Assembly (NCBI GenBank): GCA_003509235.1
Contig: DONH01000283.1
Span: 1-5,024, forward strand
Direction of reading: 5' to 3'
Source of the DNA: Planctomycetaceae bacterium
GTDB lineage: Bacteria; Planctomycetota; Planctomycetia; Pirellulales; UBA1268
Length of the DNA stretch: 5,024 bases
Part shown: positions 1-5,024 of the stretch, piece by piece
Layout of the letters: each line of letters starts with the position of its first letter
How positions within the stretch are numbered: the first letter of the stretch is position 1
Made by a program: the position numbers and the translations under genes
Notes under the pieces: model-generated
What the model was told of the DNA's origin: nothing
Database searches by the model: none
The model's input: the letters and a program-made list of their open reading frames with translations, nothing else

Positions 1-134
1 TTGATCTCTCGGGCATTCGTTTCCTTGGTCACCCGGATTTGCGTCGGATTCTTTGCCCGGAAGATTGGGATGGGCATCCATTGAGGAAAGACTATGAGAT
101 GCCGCTGGAATATCACGGCATGCGAGGCCGCTAG
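1..134 (+). CDS. nuoC: NADH-quinone oxidoreductase subunit C, C-terminal end (partial)
   Basis: The frame starting at base 3 is open to a TAG stop at 132-134 and gives the last 43 residues of a protein whose 5' part lies outside the window. The fragment reads [20 protein letters not shown], followed by a KDYE segment and a [12 protein letters not shown] end. The R-R-I-L...[10 protein letters not shown] block is the hallmark of the NuoC / 30-kDa subunit family (Complex1_30kDa) C-terminus. NuoC sits in the peripheral arm of complex I beside NuoD and NuoB and helps hold the module that passes electrons from the Fe-S chain to quinone. In some bacteria NuoC is fused to NuoD; here the stop codon and a 39-base gap show they are separate. 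The tail resembles planctomycete NuoC proteins as I remember them. The identity is secure despite the short length. Confidence 0.93.
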   Translation, partial: DLSGIRFLGHPDLRRILCPEDWDGHPLRKDYEMPLEYHGMRGR

Positions 135-173
135 AAAAAACTTTTTAGTTAGGAAGTAGAAGTAATAGGAACC

Positions 174-1382
174 ATGTCTCAAATTTTGGATGAAGATCAG
201 AGAATCATTGAATTTGACGTTCGTACTGATGAGATGTTGGTCAACATGGGACCTCAGCACCCTAGCACGCATGGCGTTTTACGGCTTGTCTTACGCACAG
301 ATGGTGAAATTGTATCGGAGATGGAACCCCACATAGGGTACTTGCACCGGTGTGCTGAAAAGATTGGTGAGAACCTTACCGCTCGCCAGTGGATTCCATA
401 TACGGATCGTATGGATTACCTAGCTGCCATGAATATGAACCTGGGGTGGTCGCTTACTGTCGAAAAGTTACTTCGGTATCAAGTCAGTGAAAAAGCAAGA
501 CATTTACGAATTCTTATTGCGGAGCTTAATCGAATCGCCAGTCATCTTGTTGGCATGGGTGCGTACGGGCTCGATCTTGGAACATTTAGTCCATTTCTCT
601 ACGCTTTTCGTGAAAGAGAGAAAATTCTTGATCTGCTTGAAGAGGTCTGCGGTGCAAGGCTGACTTATAGTTACATAACTATTGGCGGTATGACGGCGGA
701 CCTTCCTCCCGGTTGGCTTCAACGGTGTGAGGCTTTTCTTGACCAGTTTGAACCGGTCATTCGTGAGTACCATACTCTGCTGACAACAAATGCTATTTTC
801 GTGAAGCGCACGGCTAATGTCGGCGTGCTCAGCCCAGAGATGGCCATCGATTATGGGTGCACTGGTCCCGTGTTGAGAGGTAGCGGGATTGACATTGATT
901 TACGTAGAGACGGTGAGAGCATTTACACGGCGATGTACGACGGATATGCATTTGAAGTCGCTGTTATGAAAGATGGTCACTACCCGCGAGATCATGAATA
1001 CCCAGCCGTTCCACAAGATGCTGTTTTGGGTGACTGCTGGCATCGATTTTTTGTGCGGATGCTCGAAGTTGTGCAATCCATGGACTTGATTCGACAATCC
1101 ATTGATCGTTATTCGCAATGCAAGGGCCCGCTCGGGGAACCTCTTAAACTTATTGAAAAATTACCCAAAGGAGATGCATACCTGGAAACGGAATGCCCTA
1201 AAGGCCAAATGGGGTTTTACGTTGTAGGTGATGGAACTTCTATTCCGTGGCGAGTTCGAGCCCGTTCAAGTGCGTTCTCGAATTTGGCCGTTGCACCTGA
1301 ACTCTGCCGTGGCTGCCTGATTGCTGATGTACCCTCGGTTGTTGGCAGCCTCGATGTTGTAATGGGAGAGATTGACAGGTAA
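174..1382 (+). CDS. nuoD: NADH-quinone oxidoreductase subunit D (49-kDa subunit)
   Basis: This is a complete 402-residue protein, close to the usual length for separate NuoD proteins. NuoD is the 49-kDa peripheral-arm subunit, related to the large subunit of [NiFe] hydrogenases, and forms most of the quinone head-group site. The family block GPQHPSTHG is at residues 26-34. His33 and Tyr82 (in MDYLAAM) match in context and in their 49-residue spacing the quinone-binding His38 and Tyr87 of Thermus Nqo4. Other conserved blocks are HIGYLHRCAEK (53-63), the ELNRI.SHL helix (117-125), GPVLRGSG (231-238), CKGPLGEP (316-323), and the closing D.V.GEIDR end. The ancestral Ni-binding cysteines are not conserved as a CxxC pair at the N-terminus, as expected for NuoD. 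The ATG at 174 has only a weak Shine-Dalgarno: AGGA at 167-170 is very close and AGGAAG at 151-156 is rather far. The next gene is nuoH after a 145-base gap, instead of nuoE/F/G. Confidence 0.97.
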   Translation: MSQILDEDQRIIEFDVRTDEMLVNMGPQHPSTHGVLRLVLRTDGEIVSEMEPHIGYLHRCAEKIGENLTARQWIPYTDRMDYLAAMNMNLGWSLTVEKLLRYQVSEKARHLRILIAELNRIASHLVGMGAYGLDLGTFSPFLYAFREREKILDLLEEVCGARLTYSYITIGGMTADLPPGWLQRCEAFLDQFEPVIREYHTLLTTNAIFVKRTANVGVLSPEMAIDYGCTGPVLRGSGIDIDLRRDGESIYTAMYDGYAFEVAVMKDGHYPRDHEYPAVPQDAVLGDCWHRFFVRMLEVVQSMDLIRQSIDRYSQCKGPLGEPLKLIEKLPKGDAYLETECPKGQMGFYVVGDGTSIPWRVRARSSAFSNLAVAPELCRGCLIADVPSVVGSLDVVMGEIDR

Positions 1383-1383
1383 T

Positions 1384-1410
1384 AAGGCCCCAAGTAACGA
1401 CAGGGCCCTT
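1384..1410 (+). other. GC-rich stem-loop in the nuoD-nuoH spacer
   Basis: AAGGCCC (1384-1390) can pair with GGGCCCTT (1403-1410) leaving one bulged C, around a 12-base loop (1391-1402). It begins immediately after the nuoD stop codon. No U-run follows (the next bases are GTATGAAG), so it does not look like a classical intrinsic terminator. It could instead stabilise the 3' end of an upstream mRNA segment, mark a processing point, or attenuate read-through between the peripheral-arm and membrane-arm genes. The pairing is visible in the sequence; the function is inference. Confidence 0.4.
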
Positions 1411-1412
1411 GT

Positions 1413-1535
1413 ATGAAGTTGCCGGTTTGTGCAGACTTCGAGCAAAAAAATCACAAAGTTCAGGATGAATTTTGTGTTCATTGTTGGAATATAAGTGAAT
1501 TGTACTCGCATGTTTGGGATGCCAAATATGGCTGA
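1413..1535 (+). CDS. Possible 40-codon small ORF overlapping the nuoH start (doubtful)
   Basis: An ATG at 1413 opens a 40-codon frame that ends in TGA at 1533-1535, past the favoured nuoH ATG at 1528. The predicted peptide begins MKLPVCADFE and contains a CVHC pair at residues 21-24 plus Cys6; I recognise no family. An AGGG at 1402-1405 lies 7 bases upstream and could act as a Shine-Dalgarno, but it is in the 3' arm of the hairpin at 1384-1410. If translated, it could couple translation to nuoH. A 40-codon frame can easily arise by chance, and there is no hydrophobic segment or known motif, so I consider it more likely fortuitous than real. Confidence 0.15.
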   Translation: MKLPVCADFEQKNHKVQDEFCVHCWNISELYSHVWDAKYG

Positions 1536-2748
1536 ATTTTTAATTGAAACGGCGGGCCTTCCGGCTTGGCTCTCCTGGACTGCGATAGCTGTTTTATCAG
1601 CTGTTCTAATCCTCAATGTGATTGCCGGAGGTGCACTTGTTTTCATTTGGGCTGAAAGAAAAATTGCTGCACGTATTCAAGACCGCTTAGGACCAACGAG
1701 GACAGGTGGGCGTTTCGGTTGGTTACAGTCTTTAGCTGACGGTATTAAACTGCTTGCTAAAGAAGACTTGATGCCCGATGGCGCTGATGCCTTGTTATTT
1801 CGCATAGCTCCTTATGTGAGTTTTTGTGCGTCCTTCTGTGCATTTATTGCTTTGCCATTCGCCTTTGATGTTGTAGGCCAGCGTCTCAATGTTGGTGTTT
1901 TCTTTGTGGTTGCTGTTCTCGGTCTAGAAGTGTTTGGCGTTATTTTAGCCGGGTACGCTTCGGCCTCTAAATGGTCCTTGTTTGGCGCCATGCGAGAGGC
2001 TGCTCAAGTGGTGAGTTACGAAGTTCCTCTTGGTATGTGTGTTGTGGTGCCAGTGATGCTGGCGGGAAGTATGGATCTTGTCACAATTGGTGAAAAGCAA
2101 GCAGGATGGGGTTCGAATTGGTTTATTTTTCACGACCCATTTACGTTCATCATTTTTTGGGTGTATTACACATGCGCACTCGCGAGTGTGAATAGAGCCC
2201 CATTTGATTTGGCGGAGGCAGAGAGTGAGCTTGTTGCCGGCTTTCATACAGAATACTCGGGCTTGCGATGGAGCTTCTTTTTTATGGCTGAATATGGGTC
2301 GATGTTTCTGGTGAGTGCTCTTGCCGCGATCCTTTTTCTTGGAGCTTGGAATGGTCCCGTTCCTGTTTCACAACTTCTTGGGCTTAGTGACGGTATGGCC
2401 GCGAATGCCCCCTACGCGCTTCGCCTACTAGGCTGCATGAATCTTCTCTTAAAGGCTACAGTTGGCGTCTTGGTCATGATGTGGATTCGCTGGACGTTGC
2501 CGCGATTGCGAATTGACCAAGTTATGACGACATGCTTGAAGTACTGTACTCCGATTGCAGCTGCTATGTTTGCTGGCGTCATGCTTTGGCAACTGTTCCT
2601 TCCAGGAGGGCTTGTTGCAGGCAGCTTCCAGAATGCCGCCGGTGTGCGAGAAGGATGGCTTGAGCAAAGCAATAACCAAGAGTCTGTCAATGAAGATGCT
2701 TTAAGTGACATTGTTCCATCACGTCGTATTGTCGAGGTGTCGCGATGA
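1528..2748 (+). CDS. nuoH: NADH-quinone oxidoreductase subunit H (ND1 homologue)
   Basis: From the ATG at 1528 this is a 406-residue membrane protein. NuoH/ND1 forms the membrane wall and entry of the quinone chamber at the junction with NuoD and NuoB. Family marks are WAERKIAARIQDRLGPTRTG (41-60), the first ND1 signature GWLQSLADGIKLL (64-76), the MREAAQVVSYE loop (155-165), the second signature NRAPFDLAEAESELVAGFH (222-240) with its conserved acidic residues, and the MWIRWTLPRLRIDQ block (318-331). About eight hydrophobic segments are visible, roughly at 14-42, 93-113, 121-143, 166-186, 204-221, 252-273, 303-322 and 339-361. E. coli NuoH is 325 residues; here about 45 hydrophilic residues follow the last helix. 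The frame is open back to GTG 1495 (in-frame TAA just before it), with further ATGs at 1510 and 1519. I prefer 1528 because the first helix follows closely and a GGA lies 8 bases upstream, but the start is uncertain. The stop overlaps the nuoJ start by 4 bases. Confidence 0.96.
   Translation: MAEFLIETAGLPAWLSWTAIAVLSAVLILNVIAGGALVFIWAERKIAARIQDRLGPTRTGGRFGWLQSLADGIKLLAKEDLMPDGADALLFRIAPYVSFCASFCAFIALPFAFDVVGQRLNVGVFFVVAVLGLEVFGVILAGYASASKWSLFGAMREAAQVVSYEVPLGMCVVVPVMLAGSMDLVTIGEKQAGWGSNWFIFHDPFTFIIFWVYYTCALASVNRAPFDLAEAESELVAGFHTEYSGLRWSFFFMAEYGSMFLVSALAAILFLGAWNGPVPVSQLLGLSDGMAANAPYALRLLGCMNLLLKATVGVLVMMWIRWTLPRLRIDQVMTTCLKYCTPIAAAMFAGVMLWQLFLPGGLVAGSFQNAAGVREGWLEQSNNQESVNEDALSDIVPSRRIVEVSR
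2734..2737 (+). promoter_or_regulatory. Ribosome binding site of nuoJ
   Basis: GAGG lies 7 bases before the ATG at 2745, inside the last codons of nuoH. Together with the ATGA overlap it supports both the nuoJ start and translational coupling of nuoH to nuoJ. Confidence 0.6.
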
Positions 2749-3440
2749 ATCACGAGACCTTCGGCTTGTCGACAAATCTGTTTGCGTTTCTTGATTGGCA
2801 TGACTTTTTCTTTTTGTTGTTTGCTGGGGTCGCGTGTGTTGCAGCAGTAATGGTCGTGCTCTCGGACAATGTTGTTCGTATGGCACTGCACCTTGTTCTT
2901 TCGTTGGGTGCTACTGCCGGTCTTTTTTTTCTGGCAGGTGCAGAGTTTGTCGGTGCTATGCAATTGATGATCTATGTTGGTGGGACATTAGTCCTGCTCG
3001 TGTTTGGTGTGATGCTTACTGCCCAGACTCAGTTGGTTGCCCTGCGTACACCGGCAGGTGATCGAGTCATTGCAGGCATTCTGGCAGCAGCGCTTTTAGC
3101 TGTTTTGGTGCAGGCCGCATTTTCTATTGAGTCGTGGCAAAAGCCGGGGCAAGGCGTGGCTACGGCACCCACGGCAACACCTCTTGGTATGGCTCTTGTT
3201 GGGGTCCGTGTGGATCAGGTTGCAGAAGAAAACTTGGTGCGACCAAAGAGCGGATATCTTCTTCCCTTTGAAATAGTGTCGGTGCATCTCTTAGTTGTTC
3301 TCGTTGGGGCGGCATATTTAGCGAGAGCAAAGCGGCGTCGCATTCCTCGCTCGGTTGATTTAGTTGCTTCTGCAGATTCCACAAAGCCGAGGTTGCCTGT
3401 TACCGCTTCCTCTACTCTTGTCGCAGGAGGGCCGAAATGA
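2745..3440 (+). CDS. nuoJ: NADH-quinone oxidoreductase subunit J (ND6 homologue)
   Basis: This 231-residue membrane protein is longer than E. coli NuoJ (184). NuoJ/ND6 packs between NuoH and NuoK; its third helix, with a pi-bulge, is thought to switch during coupling of quinone reduction to proton pumping. The family core is plain: DNVVRMALHLVLSLGATAGL (41-60), then EFVGAMQLMIYVGGTLVLLV (67-86) with Tyr77 and the YVGG motif of helix 3, and GYLLPFEIVSVHLLVVLVGA (170-189) for helix 5. Five hydrophobic segments can be placed near 21-40, 44-63, 69-92, 107-127 and 172-194. The loop between helices 4 and 5 (about 128-169) is long and hydrophilic. After helix 5 comes a basic AKRRR stretch (195-199) and a soluble tail to residue 231, which the positive-inside rule would place on the cytoplasmic side. 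It overlaps nuoH and nuoK by 4 bases each. nuoI, usually just upstream, is absent. Confidence 0.95.
   Translation: MNHETFGLSTNLFAFLDWHDFFFLLFAGVACVAAVMVVLSDNVVRMALHLVLSLGATAGLFFLAGAEFVGAMQLMIYVGGTLVLLVFGVMLTAQTQLVALRTPAGDRVIAGILAAALLAVLVQAAFSIESWQKPGQGVATAPTATPLGMALVGVRVDQVAEENLVRPKSGYLLPFEIVSVHLLVVLVGAAYLARAKRRRIPRSVDLVASADSTKPRLPVTASSTLVAGGPK
3425..3430 (+). promoter_or_regulatory. Consensus Shine-Dalgarno of nuoK
   Basis: AGGAGG, a full match to the anti-Shine-Dalgarno core, is 6 bases before the ATG at 3437 and lies within the 3' end of nuoJ. It is the strongest ribosome binding site in the window and fixes the nuoK start. Confidence 0.8.
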
Positions 3441-3784
3441 CATTTGTATTATGTGGGGTCGTGAGTGTTTCGCATTACCTTGTTGTAGGCGCGATTCTCT
3501 TTACCTGCGGAGTCGTCTGCATGGCTCTAAAGCGCAATGCATTGGGCGTTCTCATGGGTATTGAGCTTGTTCTAAATGGCGCAAATATCAACTTTGTTGC
3601 TTTTGGTTCAGAGTACCTTGCAGGAGACGGTAAATCAGTGCTCGGACTCGATGGGGAGGTGATGGCCCTGTTTGTTATTTTGTTGGCCGCTGCAGAAGCT
3701 GCTGTGGCGCTGGCTATCACACTTAATTTTTACAACAACCACGCTACGGTCGACGTTGATCGAGCGGATGACTTGCATGGGTAA
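3437..3784 (+). CDS. nuoK: NADH-quinone oxidoreductase subunit K (ND4L homologue)
   Basis: This 115-residue, three-helix membrane protein is a little longer than E. coli NuoK (100). NuoK/ND4L carries two membrane-buried glutamates in the charged axis linking the quinone site to the antiporter-like subunits. Both are present: Glu43 in GIELVLNGANINFVAF (41-56) and Glu87 in GEVMALFVILLAAAEAAVAL (73-92). They correspond to E. coli Glu36 and Glu72 by motif. The helices lie near 13-30, 37-57 and 72-97. The loop between helices 2 and 3 (about 58-71) is a few residues longer than usual. The C-terminal tail (about 100-115) is polar and acidic. The start is well supported by AGGAGG and by the ATGA overlap with nuoJ. 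nuoL follows after a 71-base spacer. Confidence 0.96.
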   Translation: MTFVLCGVVSVSHYLVVGAILFTCGVVCMALKRNALGVLMGIELVLNGANINFVAFGSEYLAGDGKSVLGLDGEVMALFVILLAAAEAAVALAITLNFYNNHATVDVDRADDLHG

Positions 3785-3806
3785 CTGAATTTTACAGATT
3801 TCTTGA

Positions 3807-3839
3807 ACCTCTAGGCGTGCATTTATGGGGTTTAGGGGT
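3807..3839 (+). other. Possible stem-loop in the nuoK-nuoL spacer
   Basis: ACCTCTA (3807-3813) can pair with TAGGGGT (3833-3839) with one G-U pair, and the stem can extend inward by two G-U pairs and one C-G pair around a loop of about 13 bases. It stands 16 bases before the nuoL ATG. It is not followed by a U-run, so a terminator is unlikely; an influence on nuoL translation is conceivable. The stem is modest and could be chance. Confidence 0.25.
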
Positions 3840-3855
3840 ATTACGAAATAAAAGA

Positions 3856-5024
3856 ATGACTGCCGAACAACTCTTTCCAATTTTGCTCGGAATTGCATGG
3901 CTGATTCCACTCGCTTCATTTGTGGCGATTTTGTTTCTCGGGCCCCGTATGGGTGCTCACGGAAAAGGTGCAGCAACAGTCGCAACTTCAGCTATCGGTG
4001 CTTCCTTAATCCTGTCGCTTGTGTCTTTGGGTATTTGGACGATGCTTCCTCAGCCAGTTCCAAGCAATCACCACGGTGACGGGCATGCGTCGGTCTTAAA
4101 CAATGATGCCGGGCAGTCGTCTGGTTTAGTTCGGCGAATAGCGATCCATTCCCCAGAACAAGGTGGTGTTGAAGGCCATCATTCAGGTGGCCATGAAGAG
4201 CAGGTCAGCTCGGTCTCATATTCTGGCGATTGGTACACGCTTTATGCGAGTAGGTCGCTTCGATTGTCTATCGGCTGGTATATTGATTCGTTAACTGTCC
4301 TGATGTTTGTTGTCGTTACTTTCATTGCGACGTGTATCCACGTCTATGCTGCTGGCTACATGCATGATGAACTTCATGATGTGACCGACTCGGAGGTTCA
4401 GCTCGCAACAGGCGAGCAACTTCATCGAGAGGGTCGTTTCCATCGTTTCTTTCAGGCACTTTCGCTATTTTGTTTTTCAATGTTGGGAATAGTAATAGCT
4501 GGCAACCTTGCGATGGTCTTTATCTTCTGGGAATTGGTTGGTATCTGTTCCTGGTTTCTCATCGGCTTTTATTTTGAGCGGCACTCAGCATCAACGGCTG
4601 CGAATAAAGCATTTATCGTAAATCGGGTTGGCGATTTCGGCATGCTTATCGGTCTTATGGCACTTTGGGGTGGTCTCGGAACATTGCATTTTGGTGACAG
4701 CGTAAGTTCAACCACAGGTCAGGTCGAGCCAGGCTTGTTTGAACTGGTTCGTCCTGTTGGAAACCATCATGAGCAGCAGGTGCCGGATGGTTTAGTGGCT
4801 TTTGCTGCAGCTGATCAGATCAAGAAGAAGGCTGCTGCCAACCCAAGCAGAAGTGCGTTACGTCGCGAAGTTGCCGCTGCTGTACCGGGTTGGCGCGAAC
4901 AAGGGTACGGCAGATGGCTTCTGTTCGTCGCAGGCCTTGGTATTTTTTGTGGCTGTGTGGGCAAGAGTGCACAGGTCCCGCTTTTTGTCTGGTTGCCAGA
5001 TGCAATGGAAGGACCAACACCAGT
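3856..5024 (+). CDS. nuoL: NADH-quinone oxidoreductase subunit L (ND5 homologue), 5' part
   Basis: The frame is open from ATG 3856 to the right edge (389 complete codons), so the C-terminal half is missing. NuoL/ND5 is the distal antiporter-like, proton-translocating subunit of the membrane arm. Diagnostic blocks are WYIDSLTVLM (141-150), IFWELVGICSWFLIGFYFE (223-241), NKAFIVNRVGDFGMLIG (250-266) and GKSAQVPLFVWLPDAMEGPT (369-388). Glu226 and Lys370 match by context the proton-path residues Glu144 and Lys229 of E. coli NuoL; Arg257 and Asp260 match Arg175 and Asp178. The protein is inflated by three hydrophilic insertions: a His-rich loop (about 66-139), an acidic loop (about 171-195) and a charged segment (about 283-350). 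The start is uncertain because the frame stays open upstream, with a GTG at 3817 as an alternative, and neither has a clear Shine-Dalgarno. ATG 3856 fits the first helix (about 8-29) well. nuoM and nuoN would be expected downstream. Confidence 0.95.
   Translation, partial: MTAEQLFPILLGIAWLIPLASFVAILFLGPRMGAHGKGAATVATSAIGASLILSLVSLGIWTMLPQPVPSNHHGDGHASVLNNDAGQSSGLVRRIAIHSPEQGGVEGHHSGGHEEQVSSVSYSGDWYTLYASRSLRLSIGWYIDSLTVLMFVVVTFIATCIHVYAAGYMHDELHDVTDSEVQLATGEQLHREGRFHRFFQALSLFCFSMLGIVIAGNLAMVFIFWELVGICSWFLIGFYFERHSASTAANKAFIVNRVGDFGMLIGLMALWGGLGTLHFGDSVSSTTGQVEPGLFELVRPVGNHHEQQVPDGLVAFAAADQIKKKAAANPSRSALRREVAAAVPGWREQGYGRWLLFVAGLGIFCGCVGKSAQVPLFVWLPDAMEGPTP

Noticed and set aside
131..148. Short stem-loop over the nuoC stop codon (CTAGAAA with TTTTTAG)
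   Set aside because: The stem is almost all A-T with one G-U pair, and it could form by chance in an A/T run; there is no support for a terminator or regulatory role.
1472..1495. Promoter-like TTGTGT and TATAAG upstream of nuoH
   Set aside because: The two boxes are only 12 bases apart, too short for a sigma-70 type promoter, and no other pairing in the spacer gives a good match.
1495..1527. GTG start of nuoH at 1495
   Set aside because: It would add 11 residues that do not look like the NuoH N-terminus; not excluded, but ATG 1528 fits the first helix better.
1266..1646. Antisense open frame (126 codons) covering the nuoD end, the spacer and the nuoH start
   Set aside because: Most of it mirrors nuoD and nuoH codons; no domain, hydrophobic pattern or clear ribosome binding site supports it.
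2412..2963. Long antisense open frame (183 codons) across nuoH and nuoJ
   Set aside because: It lies wholly opposite two well-supported complex I genes, has low-complexity charged content and no recognisable motif; it is a shadow of the coding strand.
3897..4079. 60-codon + strand frame inside the nuoL start region
   Set aside because: It is out of frame with nuoL, which has unmistakable family motifs further on; the frame is a shadow.

Overview
The window is a stretch of a bacterial nuo operon, encoding the proton-pumping NADH:quinone oxidoreductase (respiratory complex I). All genes are on the + strand. The order is nuoC (3' end only), nuoD, nuoH, nuoJ, nuoK and nuoL (5' part only, running off the right edge). 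The protein ends and signatures point to a Planctomycetes-type bacterium, for example the Pirellulaceae. NuoC ends in a [12 protein letters not shown] tail, NuoD has the DVRTDEMLVNMGPQHPSTHG start, and NuoL is enlarged by long loops. This lineage call rests on remembered family features, not on a search. Base composition looks close to half GC by eye; it was not computed.

Layout: 1-134 is the NuoC C-terminus. After a 39-base AT-rich gap comes nuoD (174-1382), a full-length quinone-site subunit. A 145-base non-coding stretch (1383-1527) follows, with a GC-rich hairpin and a possible 40-codon small ORF that runs into the start of nuoH. nuoH (about 1528-2748), nuoJ (2745-3440) and nuoK (3437-3784) are tightly packed; H/J and J/K overlap by 4 bases (ATGA), which suggests translational coupling. 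A 71-base spacer with a possible hairpin leads to nuoL (3856 to the edge).

Working together: NuoC and NuoD belong to the peripheral-arm module that passes electrons to quinone. NuoH forms the membrane part of the quinone chamber. NuoJ and NuoK carry the charged and flexible helices that link the quinone site to the antiporter-like pumps, and NuoL is the distal pump. Two subunit groups found between these genes in many operons are absent here: nuoE-F-G (the NADH-oxidising module, normally between D and H) and nuoI (the 2x[4Fe-4S] subunit, normally between H and J). They are either encoded elsewhere or missing from this complex.

I see no RNA gene, mobile element, CRISPR array or new multi-gene system. 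The region is core respiratory metabolism. Its points of interest are the altered gene set, the loop and tail extensions of NuoL and NuoH, and the two structured spacers.
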